Shown here piece after piece: positions 1 through 12,121 of a stretch of DNA of 64,000 bases. Made by a program: the position numbers and the translations under genes. This DNA comes from Gigantopelta aegis (taxonomy: Eukaryota > Mollusca > Gastropoda > Neomphalida > Peltospiridae): assembly GCF_016097555.1 (NCBI RefSeq), contig NC_054702.1:67757963-67821962 (forward strand), in the 5' to 3' direction. Below the pieces are notes generated by a model. The model worked only from the letters and a program-made list of their open reading frames with translations, did not search any database and was not told the DNA's origin. Positions within the stretch are counted from its first letter, which is position 1. The number at the start of each line of letters is the position of its first letter.

Positions 1-783
1 GGGCTGAACGTTTGATTTGAAGTTCGTAAATACTGTGTTGGGAGTTGGGGATGTTTAACGGTAACAAACACACAGACGGACAGATGCACAAAGACATGCA
101 AAACTACATAAAAATGCACACACACACACACGCGCGCGTGCGCGCCGACACTAACAAAAATCTGCATAATTATAGACACATCAGTCGCAATGCGTAACTG
201 GTGTCATTAAATGTCATAAAGCAAGAAATTGTGTTATAACTCAAAATAAAGCATTGTGATATTGCGCCATACATATAGTTCACAAGCAAAATAAATAAAT
301 AAATAAATGTTAATTATTAAATACTTGGTAGTAAATGCAAATTATATCTGATCGTGTTAACAATGAATAATACACGTGTATATATAAATGTTACCCGAAA
401 CTTTATAAAGTGTTCATATAACTCAGATAAAACTATGACTCTATAACGTATTAATTACAAACGTCAATTGTAGGGCTACTTATGATAAGTTTTGGGTATT
501 TTATGTGTTTTTAAAAACAAATGTGAAAAACAGAAAAGTGATAAAAACAAGTAACAAGTAATTGTTAATGAAAAAACAATGGAAAAGATTTAGAAAGTTG
601 GAAAACTTGTGCCTAATCCATTTGTTTTTCAGAAACAATAAAATATATTACAATCGATCAATAAAAATGTTTAATGGCGTGTCATTTCGCGTTATGCTCC
701 TTGACGTCTTTTGGCTACCTATTCAAATACCAAGAAATATCAAAATAGTATTAATCTATATAAACCGTAAGTGATAAACATCA

Positions 784-786
<3 letters not shown>

Positions 787-859
<73 letters not shown>
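787..859. repeat. (AT)n microsatellite
   Basis: This is an uninterrupted AT dinucleotide run of about 73 bp. Other AT tracts occur at 4286-4321 and about 55630-55676. Confidence 0.95.
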
Positions 860-863
<4 letters not shown>

Positions 864-1154
864 GTAATATGACAAACATTAGCATTGTTGGTCAAATAGC
901 AAAAATATACATACATGTACTGTTTGTTATTTGTAAAATTTTCTATAACACGATTAAATGAATCCTCGAGAGCTTCCTTATATAAACATTTTCCACAATT
1001 ATTTAGTTTTAAGCAATATTTGGATTGTGTTTATTTTGAGAAATTTAGATCTGTATTGACCAAACTTCGTGTAGCATTACATAGATTATCGGTTGAAACA
1101 GGAAGATGGAATAAGCCTAGCCCTATTTTATTAAAAGACAGACAGTTATATATT

Positions 1155-1258
1155 GTATAGATAGATAGATAGATACATAGATACATAGATAGATAGATAG
1201 ATAGATACATAGATACATACATACATATATACATACATAAATACATACATACATACGT
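1155..1258. repeat. GATA/CATA tetranucleotide microsatellite
   Basis: TAGA/ATAG repeats merge into ATAC repeats. It is translated in several frames as Ile-Tyr-rich peptides that have no coding meaning. Confidence 0.95.
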
Positions 1259-2292
1259 AATGACATGTGTATATCATTTTGTACTTGTCTGTCCATTATA
1301 TGATGGCATACGACAAAAAGTATATTCCACAATATATTGATCTGTGTCACGATAATAATGCTCAGGTATTAAGAAATTTAGCTCGGTACTGTTTGAAAGC
1401 ATTTCAACTAAGGAATAATATATTATACATCTAAAGTTTCTCCGTAACACGACGGTATTTACCTATATGTTTAATGAATTACTTGTTCGTGTAAGAGACG
1501 TCTTTTGAGGGCTTACATTTTAGATATCAGGTCACACTTAGTATATTATCAATGCTCAGTGGTCAGTAGGCAATAAACTATACACATTTATATAACAAAA
1601 GAAAATACAATATCTGATAAACAGTATAAAGGCCAGACTCAAGACTGCCGAAATGTTGTTTGTATTTCAAGAATTTCTTAAAATCTTCTGTCTTGATTTA
1701 AAAATTTTAAGGGCTGAATTTAGGAAGCCTGTTTTTCCTTTAACGCTGGTTGGAAATAAAAGATGTAGTTCCACGCATGTAATGTTAAAAAAAAAAAAAA
1801 GGCTACGCATATTTGTCCTGTCTTGGTGACTCAGTCTTAGCAGGATTTCTGTTTCAGTCGGTTCACAATGCTAAGGGCCATAACTGTAAATCACTTCATG
1901 GTCTCCAGGAATAAATATATCAAAATATGGGGTATTTTTTTAATTCGCTTGAAGCAGGGGTCGAGCCCTAAACCATCTCCTCTGCACACACGCGACTGCC
2001 ATTCTCAAGGAAACGATTTTACGAGTTTGCTACCAGTCCTTCAACAGGATGAGAAAAAGCACAGTGACTAGTTAGCAGGAGGGTGCGCCAGAAGATTTGT
2101 TTTAAAAAAAAAACCTGTGGTATACGCCTATTATTTCGTCTGAGAGAAAATGTATTTAAAAGATACCTCGTTATCAAATGAAATAGTACTTTATGTGCAG
2201 ACACATTTTTATTTACGTCTCAGACAAATCAGACAGTATTCAACAATAAAAATAATACAACAATGTGTAAATTATAATACACATGCCACATA

Positions 2293-3730
2293 TACTCTTC
2301 AAAAGAAGAAACGCAAAACCACATTGTCGTAACATTTGGAGAATTGATTTAATTATTGAATGGTGAGTCCGATAATTACCAAATGTTGCAGGATTGTTCA
2401 CAATTCACTCTAGTCCATTGTGAGTAAGTGATAGGACACACCACCAAGGACAAGGTCATCTGGAGTCAATACCAGGTGTGGCCTCCGCGTGTGTTGACAA
2501 CTGCCTGGCACCGCCTGCCCATTGAAGCAACCAGAGTACGGATGACGTCCCGGGGGATGGTGGCCCACTCGGCCTGCAAGGCTGCTGCCAGCTCGGGCAG
2601 GGTCTGGGGCTGTGGTTGTCGCTGTCGGAGGCGTCGGTCCAACTCGTCCCATAGATGCTCAATTGGGTTCAAATCCGGTGATATCGATGGCCAAGGAAGG
2701 ACATTAATGTTGTTGTTCTGTAGGAAAGCCGTTGTGAGACGTGCTGTGTGAGGCCTGGCGTTGTCATGTTGGAACACTGCGTTGGCGTTGGCCATAACTG
2801 GAACGATGTGTGGCCGGATGCCAGTGTGTGAGATGGCTGCCCACACCATGACACTACCCCCGCCGAATCTGTCCACTTCCTGCACGCAGTTTGCCGCATA
2901 ACGTTCACCACGACGCCTATACACGCGACATCTTTCATCATGACGTCGGAGCAGAAATCGGGACTCGTCACTGAACCACACCTGTCTCCATCGCAGTTGA
3001 GGCCATTGTCGATGAATCTGGCACCACTGCAGTCGGAGTCGACGGTGTTGTGGTGTTAAGATGACACCTCGAACTGGACGTCTGGCACGAATTCCTACCT
3101 CACGTAGGCGGTTCCGTACGGTCTGGTAGGATATCGTGCGCAAACCTGGTATTGCTGCGGCTGTGGAGGTGGCAGTAGTCAATCGTTCCCGAAGGTGGCG
3201 TACCCGGATGTAGCGGTCCTGCCCGGGGGTAGTGACCCGTGGTCGACCGGATCTAGGGAGGTCACGTGTTGATCCATGTTGCTGGTAATGGTCTCACAGT
3301 CTGGAGATGGTGCTTGGGGACACATGGAATGCCCTGGCAACGGCCGTTCTGGATTCGCCTGCGTCTAGTCGGCCGATGGCATTGTTTCTCTGCGGTTCAC
3401 TGAGACGTGGCATGTCCTGGATTGTCAACTGTCGGCCAGATACAGAGGCCAGGCAAGCGAACACCCTGCACTTTTATACTGTTGGTGTTCATGTTGCACG
3501 TGCAGACAACGCACGTGCAGTGGTGACATGGTTTGTACGTGGCTGCGTTTTTGCGAATATTCACATTTTGGAACTTTATTGTACAGTAGCTGCGTTTTAT
3601 CGAATGTAACCGTGGGAATGTGTTTGGGACATGCAATGACCTTATAGTCACAAAGCATGAACCGGTAGGAAACATAAAATCGGAGTTATAACCCATTTGT
3701 ACCCTTTTGCGTTTCTTTTTTTGAAGAGTA
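2293..3730 (-). mobile_element. Tc1-type DNA transposon, decayed copy A
   Basis: The element has terminal inverted repeats starting TACTCTTCAAAA at 2293 and ending TTTGAAGAGTA at 3730, with TA on both sides (2291-2292, 3731-3732), the Tc1/mariner target duplication. It is nearly identical to the copy at 38391-39888 but about 60 bp shorter. The shortfall is one in-frame deletion of about 20 codons near 2818, between the first and second catalytic aspartates. A Trp codon of copy B, just downstream of the N-terminal DNA-binding region, reads as a stop here (near 3299). The transposase is therefore unlikely to work, although the ends look intact and might be moved in trans by copy B's product. 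Confidence 0.93.
2466..3182 (-). pseudogene. Tc1 transposase remnant (copy A)
   Basis: The open frame gives 238 residues matching the catalytic region of the copy B transposase. It includes FSDES, the HDNARPH motif with the second aspartate, and DLNPIEHLWDEL with the catalytic glutamate. The region between FSDES and HDN lacks about 20 residues present in copy B, and the N-terminal DNA-binding part is separated from this frame. It is best read as an inactive pseudogene. Confidence 0.9.
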
Positions 3731-4282
3731 TATATATGGAGTTGTGACAGACTAAAACTATATACATGTACATGTATTTAAACATGAAAGCAGATATTTT
3801 AAGAAACTATTTACGTATTTACAACAAAATATTAATTAAAAGATTATAAAGTTAACACAAACACAAACAAAAACAAAACATTCGCTGTACATATACATGT
3901 ATACATATACATATACATTTGTTTTGTTTTTTGTTTTGTTTTTTAAAATGGCAATGCAATAAAATATGATTAAACACACGCCGAGATATCATTTCCTTGA
4001 TTGATATGCTTTGTTAAGCTATAGCATCCTGTCAAGTATAGGTAGATATTTAAGCTGCAACCTGCTATGCTGCCCCGTGACATGCAGTCTGTGTGACACA
4101 CGCGAATCACGGTGACTGACAAGTGCGCATTTAGGTGCAGAACATGTCAAACTGTACCTGGTAAGTACAACACCCCCCACACGCACACCTCCCCCGGCCG
4201 TGTTGTGAGTCATTGAACTAGCTTACATAAAGGTATTCTCTCACGGTGCGATTTGTAACATACTATTTTCTTATGATTAGTT

Positions 4283-4326
<44 letters not shown>

Positions 4327-5273
4327 CGTCTTTCCAACTAAAACATATTTACGGAGCTTGCGCTTGCAATTCATTTATTTCTTATAGAGCAGCCAGGTTA
4401 ACTTATATGTCACAGAGCAACCAATTTCGATCATGATGCTTATTTTAATGGATGGTATGACTGTGGCGACATGGTCATCACATCTACATCAATAACACAC
4501 GTATGTGTGTTGTTGCCGCGTGATATCATAAATAACACATGATGTTCTCACAAATGAGTATGTAAGAAAATATGTTTCAGTCGCTTCAATGCTCTTATAT
4601 GGGACGACAAAATATTTCGTTTACGGTTAATACAGAGCCGTACCCTCTGAGGGGCAGGGGGGCAGTTGCTCCCCTGAAAATCTCACTTTTTTTTTACTCC
4701 AGAAAATAGCATACACATCTCAGGGTTTAATTTGTATAGTGTTTCACTTGTTTATAAAAAGTAAACTCACGATTAAAACAATCAGGAAGTTTAAAATATA
4801 CATAAATATTATCTTTTGTGTTGCCATGTCGTGATCCATATTCTGTCACTTTCTGCGTTTAAATAAAGCAAGATGCATCTATATACCAAAATATTTCTTT
4901 ACTAGACCAAATACTGTTAAATACCGTGAGTTGTTTTGTAGTACGATATATAAATAATATCTGTAAATATATTGACTGTGTTTTAAAAATATCTAAATCC
5001 CCATAATAATCCATTTATTTATTTATTTATTTATTTATTACGCAGGGCTGTAACAATGTGTATTGGACACACAGTAGTAACTATTTGCTCATGAATTATT
5101 TTACGTGATCTGAGTTCAAATAAAGTTTTATTCCGTTCTGTTAATAGATACCAAACAATAAAATGGCTCTAAAGGCCCTGTCCCGGACCAAGCCACTGGC
5201 TGTCCAGACTTGGCCCGCGACAGACATGCCTGAAACCTTAGTGGTATATGGGCATGTGAAAAATACTCACTAA

Positions 5274-5483
5274 AGGCCTAATTCATAAAGCTTTCTTAAA
5301 CTCTCAAATGTAATCGGAATGTTCTTGAAAGTAGTTTTGCATTGCACTGAGAGACTAGAATAGAATAGATTTTTAACGACACCCCAGTACGAAAAATACA
5401 TCGGCTATTGAGTGTTAAACTATGGTAAATGCAAATGCAGAGAGAGACCGTAAAGTTGGAAGCGTTTAGTGAACGAGTCCCCA
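5274..5483. mobile_element. GGCCTAATTCA MITE interrupted by a SINE tail
   Basis: It starts with GGCCTAATTCATAAAG and contains TTTGCATTGCACTGAGAG. After an insert at about 5355-5440 it resumes as AAAGTTGGAAGCGTTTAGTG, in the same order as the intact copies at 41884-42001 and 42753-42847. The insert contains the reverse complement of the common SINE tail (TTAACGACACCCCAGTACG, 5371-5425) and is bracketed by GAGAGAC-like sequence. The copy is diverged. Confidence 0.65.
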
Positions 5484-6487
5484 GATCGTTACTAAGTGTC
5501 CCACCGTGAGAACGCACCTTAAAGGGTGAACGCACCTTAGAGTTAAGAGTCAACATATCCCAGTTAAATCCAGCACAAGGTTATATAAACACGAGAAAAC
5601 ACCACAGAACTTCGATTCGGTGACTTTATCTCGACAAATCTTTATCGCCTCAAGGCGTTTTATTTTTATTATATAAAAATTCTATTTTGGTTTTGAACAC
5701 TTTCTTATGAGACTTTGTTGTACGGGAAAAAAATGAAGAAAATATTATGAGTCATTGGTACAAATGATTAAATTATGTTTACTCGGCGAATTTTATTTTA
5801 TCAAATGTTTGGTTCGTTCGTTCTAACCCGTTTCCCCCAGCCGCCCCCCCCCCCACCCACCCACCCCCCCACCCACTTCATAACCGATAATTCAGAGCAT
5901 CTGCGATCCAGTTTCTTCTGAGTAGAGAAGGAACTATAATACAATTCGTAGATGTCAGTGCATTATGAAGCTAATATTCCAATGAAAATCTATAACAGAA
6001 AATTGATCCTTTGAAATCCATATTTTAACTGTCATTATTTCAATAATTTGGATGATGGAATAGATGTAAACATGCTGTGAAAAAGACATATTAAAGGTAA
6101 ATTAGCTATTCGCGGGTTCTGTCCCGATGAACACGATAACAGATGTGTGATTCTAGTAATTTAAACTCTCTCTATATGTCCGTACAATTCTAACCAAATG
6201 TATATAATCGAAAGTTAATCATTTGGTACACACTCTGACGGTACGCCATATTTTGATGGAGTGCCATTATCTGAGAGTATAGATATAGTTGGACAAAGAA
6301 ATGTGATGGAATCGTTTCGATTCCATCCTGAACTTGCATTGCAATTTCTTCATGATACTGACGTTTATTATAAATTTTAATTTTACCTATCTGTGATATT
6401 TGTATTTTTTGCACAGTGCTTTACACTGTCATGCATTTCCTCTTGCATTTTTATATTGATGTTGTTCATCACTTCTTGTTTGCATTT

Positions 6488-6562
6488 ACCACAGTTTGAC
6501 ACCCAGTAGCTGATGCATTTTTCGTGCCGGGGTGTCGTTAAACATTCATTAATTCATTCACT
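6488..6562 (+). mobile_element. SINE 3' tail fragment
   Basis: This is the tail variant with CCAGTAGCTGATGC, GGGGTGTCGTTAAACATT and an ATTCATTC-type end. Related tails occur at 7843-7917, 8794-8858, 31662-31718 and 58437-58504. Confidence 0.7.
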
Positions 6563-6771
6563 TCATAAACTTATTCATTCAGTTGGTGGAAACCGATCGT
6601 AACCGATGATCGATTTTGGCATTCCAACTACTATTTAAAAAGTAATTTTTAAATGTTTCAGAAGGGCTTTAGAAATAGGTTATTGTGCACTTTCAAACAT
6701 TTCTGAATTTTCTTCGTATATGTTCTCATTACACAGGCCTGCCTAATATATATATATATCACTGGCTACTC

Positions 6772-6891
6772 ACTGGCTACTCACTGTTTACAACGTATAG
6801 CCTATTTGTATTATATACAAATAGGCTACACGTTGTATATATAATACAAATATTGAAATAGGCTACACGTTGTAAACAGTCAGTAGCCAGT
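6772..6891. repeat. Nested palindrome
   Basis: The arms 6772-6807 and 6856-6891 are reverse complements over 36 bp with two mismatches (ACTGGCTACT at the outer end). The 48-bp centre repeats the GCCTATTT/AAATAGGC module and can pair with either arm, so alternative hairpins are possible. There is no coding potential. It may be a small foldback transposon. Confidence 0.85.
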
Positions 6892-7116
6892 TCTCTGTAC
6901 TTGTAGTTGTGCAAATATCTGCCACCTAGCGGACTAGACTGATGCTTGCGCACTCCAATGATAATTAACTATTTGTTCAAATTATTAACCACTATTTTGC
7001 CAATTGTCCATTCGACTCTGCATTGTGCAAAGATATGGTTGATCGCGATAACGATTTGGTCGTTCAGATTTCAGAGATTTACTTCTGCCAACAAATCCAA
7101 CACTGTTAATCAAGTA

Positions 7117-7188
7117 TCCGATGTGGTCTAGTGGTTAGGATCCCTGGCTTTCACCCAGGTGGCCCGGGTTCAATTCCCGGCATCGGAA
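7117..7188 (+). tRNA. tRNA-Glu (UUC), copy 1
   Basis: The 72-nt sequence has a 7-bp acceptor stem (TCCGATG/CATCGGA) with discriminator A and an A box TGGTCTAGTGG. The anticodon arm CCTGG-CTTTCAC-CCAGG carries TTC, and the B box is GGTTCAATTCC. A TTTTT Pol III terminator follows at 7194-7198. It differs from copy 3 by one base just before the anticodon stem. Confidence 0.95.
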
Positions 7189-8076
7189 TCTTATTTTTAA
7201 CAGACTTATTTAATTATTTTTCAAAAGCATAATTTTTACAAACATAATTGCAATTTCTATATCATTCTCTCGTACATTTGTCCTAATTAATATCCAATCT
7301 ATTTGTTCAGCCAATATCCTTTATAATCCAATATAATTTCATGAAATCTCTACGTTAATTACTTGTCGGGTACTTGGGTCCGGGTCGAGTTTGAACCTCG
7401 TTCTAGCTGGTGTAAATCCTATATATATTACGTTATCCTGATTATTTTTTAGTGCCGCCATCATATTAATTGTAAGCTTGATACGGTCCAGATCTTGTGG
7501 GAGGCGTCGAGGGGCGCCCATCCTTTTTCGCTGACTTATAAAAAAGAAAAGCCCGTTCAAGCACCTCTTACCATGTCCATGATAATTATTTCAACCCTGC
7601 AGTGTAACACAATGTGACCCCCCCCCCCCCCAACCCCCACCCCCACAACACACCACATTCACAAAACCTTTTTGTCAGACCAAACACATTCTCATCAGGA
7701 GAAGACTGAACATAAAAACAAAGTTCTGCAGCATTTAAAAACAGTTCAGGTAAAAAGCTAAAAGTTAAAAATGTAATCACAGGATAAGCTGGCTGGAAGC
7801 AGCAACACATTTCTATTCCGATGCGGAAAAATCTCACCCACTTTCAAGTGACACCCAATAGCCGATATGTATTTTTGTGCTGGGGTGTCGTTAAACAAAC
7901 ATTCATTCATTCCACCCACTTTCAAAGGTAGGTGGTTCTTATATAATTTCATACGGCATTTTTGGCCGAAACGCAATTTCTTGGTTTGAAATAGATTTAA
8001 AAATTCTCTTGCAAAATTAACGTGGGTATCCCCACCTCATCAAGCACGTCTAATTCCAAAAAAACATAAACCATCA

Positions 8077-8148
8077 TCCGATGTGGTCTAGTGGTTAGGA
8101 TTCCTGGTTTTCACCCAGGTGGCCCGGGTTCAATTCCCGGCATCGGAA
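8077..8148 (+). tRNA. tRNA-Glu (UUC), copy 2
   Basis: It has the same fold as copy 1, with anticodon loop TTTTCAC in place of CTTTCAC, so base 32 differs while the TTC anticodon is kept. A TTTTT terminator follows at 8154-8158. Confidence 0.95.
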
Positions 8149-9041
8149 CGAAATTTTTAACACTTATTTAATTATTTTTTAAAAGCGTTATTTTTACAAA
8201 CATAATTGCAATTTCTATATCATTCTCTCGTACATTATCCTAATTAATATCCTATGTATTTGTTTCAGCCAATATCCTTTATAATCCAATATAATTTCAT
8301 GAAATCTCTACGTTAATTACTTGTCGGGTACTTGGGTCCGGGTCGAGTTTGAACCTCGTTCTAGCTGGTGTAAATCCTATATATATTACGTTATCCTGAT
8401 TATTTTTTAGTGCCGCCATCATATTAATTGTAAGCTTGATACGGTCCAGATCTTGTGGGAGGCGTCGAGGGGCGCCCATCCTTTTTCGCTGACTTATAAA
8501 AAAGAAAAGCCCGTTCAAGCACCTCTTACCATGTCCATGATAATTATTTCAACCCTGCAGTGTAACACAATGTGACCCCCCCCCCCCCAACCACCCCCAC
8601 CCCCACATTCACAAAACCTTTTTGTCAGACCAAACACATTCTCATCAGGAGAAGACTGAACATAAAAACAAAGTTCTGCAGCATTTAAAAACAGTTCAGG
8701 TAAAAAGCTAAAAGTTAAAAATGTAATCACAGGATAAGCTGGCTGGAAGCAGCAACACATTTCTATTCCGATGCGGAAAAATCTCACCCACTTTCAAGTG
8801 ACACCCAATAGCCGATATGTATTTTTGTGCTGGGGTGTCGTTAAACAAACATACATTCATTCCGATGCGGGAAAATCTCACCCACTTTTAAAGGTAGGTG
8901 GTTCTTATATAATTTTATATGGCATTTTTGGCCGAAACGCAATCTTGTGGTTTGAAATAGATTTTAAAATTCTCTTGCAAAATTAACGTGGGTATCCCCA
9001 CCTCATCAAGCACGTCTAATTCCAAAACACATAAACCATCA

Positions 9042-9113
9042 TCCGATGTGGTCTAGTGGTTAGGATTCCTGGCTTTCACCCAGGTGGCCCGGGTTCAATT
9101 CCCGGCATCGGAA
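9042..9113 (+). tRNA. tRNA-Glu (UUC), copy 3
   Basis: The cloverleaf is intact, with a TTC anticodon and both internal promoter boxes. A TTTT run follows at 9119-9122. It marks the end of the duplicated block, since the sequence after it is unlike that after copies 1 and 2. Confidence 0.95.
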
Positions 9114-9155
9114 TAATATTTTCTTGTTTTTTAACTTTTTTTCATACGTCTTTTT

Positions 9156-9392
9156 GACTCGTTCCAACCAGTGCACCACCACCGGTATATTAAAGGTCGT
9201 GGTATTTGCTATCCTGTCTGGGATGGGACATATAAAAGATTCCTTGCTACTAATAAAAAATTGTAGCGGGCTTCCATTCAAAGACTATATGTCGGAATTA
9301 CCAAATGGTTGACATCCAATAGCCGATGATTAATAAATCAATGTGCACTATAATAATGGTGTCGTTAAACAAAACAAACATTACTTTACTTT
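9156..9392 (+). mobile_element. SINE, 5'-truncated
   Basis: It begins in the body (CGTTCCAACCAGTGCACCAC) and runs through CATATAAAAGATTCCTTGCT, ATATGTCGGAATTACCAAAT and the tail GGTGTCGTTAAACAAAAC. The tRNA-like head is missing. Confidence 0.85.
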
Positions 9393-9438
9393 GCAACCCA
9401 ATTTGAATATAGGCCTAGCATCTATGTAGGGCCTACCT

Positions 9439-9500
9439 CAATCTAATTCAAATTAGCTCCACTATCACATGTAATAGTGGAGCTAATTTTAATTAGATTG
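9439..9500. repeat. Near-perfect 27-bp inverted repeat (hairpin)
   Basis: The left arm 9439-9465 and right arm 9474-9500 pair at 26 of 27 positions around an 8-nt loop. Both arms begin or end CAATCTAATT. It is followed by a SINE fragment in reverse orientation. Confidence 0.9.
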
Positions 9501-9559
9501 GGCCTACCTTTATGTGCCTCTCCGAAATGTTGGCACAAATTCAGTAGAGGGTCAAATTG

Positions 9560-9716
9560 ATCAGGTTGCACCACCCCACAGACAGAATAGCAAATAGCAC
9601 GGTCTTTGATATACCAGTCGTGGTGCACTGGCTGGAACGAGAAATAGCCCAATAGGTCCACCTATGGGGATCGATCCTAAACCGACAGCGTATCAAGAGA
9701 GCGCTTTACCACTTTG
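9560..9716 (-). mobile_element. SINE head and body, reverse orientation
   Basis: In reverse it carries the tRNA-like head (B-box equivalent GGGGATCGATCC) and the CCAGTCGTGGTGCACTGGCT body segment. The 3' tail is absent. Confidence 0.8.
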
Positions 9717-9772
9717 TTGGTTTGAATTTGTATGTTTTGGAGGGGTTATTGTGTTGTTATTGTTGTTGTTTT

Positions 9773-9773
<1 letters not shown>

Positions 9774-9864
<91 letters not shown>
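9774..9864. repeat. (CT)n microsatellite
   Basis: This is a run of about 91 bp of CT. The Leu-Ser repeat peptides it encodes are artefacts. A (GA)n run of about 50 bp lies at 10766-10816. Confidence 0.97.
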
Positions 9865-9867
<3 letters not shown>

Positions 9868-10763
9868 CTGTTTTAAAGAGGGTCGTAGTTGTCAAAAAAA
9901 TACTGACCAGGCTTCACAAAAATAATTTTACTGGCCTCCGTAGGGTTCGACCTTGTTGTATATTGAATGACCCAGTTTCGGGTTTTCCTTTTCTTTCTTT
10001 CTGTTTTTTTTTTTTGTGTGGGACAAACACCGGAAACTATATAAAGCTGGTTCACATTGCGGTGCTGTTCTTTCTAATGTCACGATAACTCGGTCAATGA
10101 TAGTATAGTACTCTTCAGCCTAATATACCTGCCGTGAAAAGGCGCGAAAACACTGACCTGGTTTTTGTCAATGACGAACAAAACTAGATAAAATATACTT
10201 ATAAAGGCAGGAATGGCTGCAGATTCTATTTTTCTAGGGAGGGGGTATAATGTAAAAACCTAAAAAAAACAAAACAATAAACAAACAAACAATAAACAAG
10301 CAATAAACAATTAAAAAAAAAATAATAAAAAAAAATAAAAAAAATTAAGGCATCTGTTACGGAAACCAGCATGCATTAAAACATCTTCCATTTTAAAATG
10401 GCACTTTCATTTGGGGAAAGGCATGAGCAATGTGCACTCAAGAATTGTTTCTATGGATTTGCGCCTGAAAAGTTGATTTGTGTGTACTAATAGGTATAAA
10501 ACAAGTTAGGTTCGCAATTTAGTTCTCTTTCTCTCTCCCAACCCCTCACACACACACATACGCACACACAATATATTTGAACAAATTTAATTTTTGTTTT
10601 TAAATGGATGTTGGAATAAACCTATGTTAATGCAGGCAATAGGTTTGGTTTATGGAAAAGACTTGATTATTTCTGAAGTAACACCATGTCGCGAATTCTG
10701 ACGAGATAAATGTAGTTGTTACAAAAAAAAAGAGAGATTGGGGAATATAGTGAGAAGAAGAAA

Positions 10764-10825
<62 letters not shown>

Positions 10826-11632
10826 CAGAGACATAGACAGAGATAGAGATACAGACATACAGAGACGGAGAGAGACGGGGTAATAACAATAATTACGTAT
10901 TGTAGTGTTACACCGTTATTATAGGCACGTGTGCAGGAATTTTAGCGCGGGGGGAGGGGGGGAGGGGGGGTTAGACTATTATGTATGTTACCCGGGAAAT
11001 ATATTGAGAAAAAAACCCCCACCTAAATTTGCTTGAGTAGGAAGGGATTTCAACCTGTCGAACCCCCCCCCCCCCCCCCCCCCGCACACACACACACACA
11101 CACCCGTACATTCGCCTGCATAACATGTCACCGTATCATCGACCTCTGCGCTTTTAGCTACATTGTTGTTTACAAGAAACGAAAGTGTGCCAAAGACGCG
11201 ATGTTCGGGTTACGAACTGAAAGTTTGACACGGCCAATGCTACTTGGAAAAATAAACGAGATGTATATCATGTCGTGCCATGCCATGTCATGCAATAGAT
11301 GTAAGGTTCGGGTTACGCACTAAATATTATGGCAACGGCACGTGCATTTCGAATATACGAACATGAGCTCCACCCCCTGTGCATTACCGAAGATTATATC
11401 ATACAAATAATGGTGTGTGTCACTGTGTGTGTTTGTGTGTGCGAGTGTTGACATACAAAAGTCAATGATGAATAAATCAAGGTGCTCTAGTTATGTCGTT
11501 AAACAAAACAAACTTTAACTTCATTTCTTGTAGAAATTCATAGTGCTTTGGTAATTCTAACACTTCGGAAATCAGCGCCCTCTGCATTGGCTTGTAACCT
11601 GCACTAAACGGTGTTGTTTTTGGTGTGTGTGT
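9865..11632. other. Intergenic segment, no gene seen
   Basis: It contains A-rich runs at 10260-10345, a (GA)n tract at 10766-10816, a poly-C plus (CA)n tract near 11063-11103, and a SINE tail remnant at about 11461-11516 (ATGTCGTTAAACAAAACAAA). No open frame shows family features. Confidence 0.5.
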
Positions 11633-12063
11633 TAGGGTCTCCACGAGTACTCGAGTACTCGGACACGGGTCGAGTCTAACAAGACCCGAGTCCGTTCACA
11701 GGACTCGAGTACCCGTACAAGGTGGAATACAATGATCAACTATAATACACTGGACAATGTAGGACAATAATTTCAGGATTAGATAATCAACGATATAACT
11801 GACACAATAATTATAAGATCATGCGCTAGTTTCTTTTTTTAAACTGACCGTCCATCCATCATAACACTAAATATATCAACCGGTTTCTAAATGCAATACA
11901 ATGACATGATTTGGCATCCATGTTCAGCCCTGGAATTAAAATGCATAATTCTATTTAACCTTTATTCCTTAATCTCATCATCATCTACTGTAAGTGTCGG
12001 GTACATGGGTCCGGGTCGAGTTTGACCCTCGAGTACCCATATTTTGGACTCGTGGAGGCCCTA
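11633..12063. mobile_element. hAT-like non-autonomous transposon (MITE), 431 bp
   Basis: The terminal inverted repeats are TAGGGTCTCCACGAGT at 11633 and ACTCGTGGAGGCCCTA ending at 12063. The flanks offer an 8-bp direct duplication GTGTGTGT (11625-11632, 12064-12071), the length expected for hAT elements, but they are low-complexity GT sequence, so the duplication is weak evidence. The subterminal regions contain repeated GAGTACTCG and GGGTCGAGT motifs, and there is no transposase. A fragment resembling its right half recurs twice in the tRNA-Glu duplication. Confidence 0.8.
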
Positions 12064-12085
12064 GTGTGTGTGTGTGTGTGTGGGT

Positions 12086-12121
<36 letters not shown>

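Larger units (their letters stand above)
1..2292. other. Intergenic AT-rich segment with microsatellites
   Basis: I see no gene here. The stretch contains an (AC)n/(CG)n tract at about 116-147, a pure (AT)n run at 787-859, and a GATA/CATA tetranucleotide tract at about 1155-1258. The short open frames over the GATA tract are low-complexity translations. The rest is unremarkable AT-rich sequence. Confidence 0.6.
3731..7116. other. Intergenic segment with repeat fragments
   Basis: No gene is supported. Visible items are an (AT)n run at 4286-4321, a TTTA tract near 5018-5040, a C-rich tract at 5836-5875, an interrupted MITE at 5274-5483, a SINE tail at 6488-6562 and a palindrome at 6772-6891. 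Confidence 0.55.
7117..9113. repeat. Tandem duplication of ~960 bp carrying tRNA-Glu
   Basis: Unit 1 (7117-8076) and unit 2 (8077-9041) are near-identical, each starting with a tRNA-Glu gene; a third tRNA starts at 9042. Each unit carries a C-rich tract followed by CCACCCCCAC-type sequence (about 7620 and 8577), a SINE tail ending TGTCGTTAAACAAACAT, and a piece resembling the hAT-like MITE at 11633 (GGGTCCGGGTCGAGTTTGA). The matching 73-residue open frames at 7339-7560 and 8297-8518 come from the duplication and are not evidence of a gene. Confidence 0.93.

Noticed and set aside
7339-7560. Identical 73-residue frames here and at 8297-8518
   Set aside because: Identity follows from the tandem duplication of about 960 bp; the frame overlaps a MITE-like fragment and shows no domain.
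9732-10088. Leu-Ser repeat protein, also at 25284-25641
   Set aside because: Translation of (CT)n microsatellites; no family features outside the repeat.
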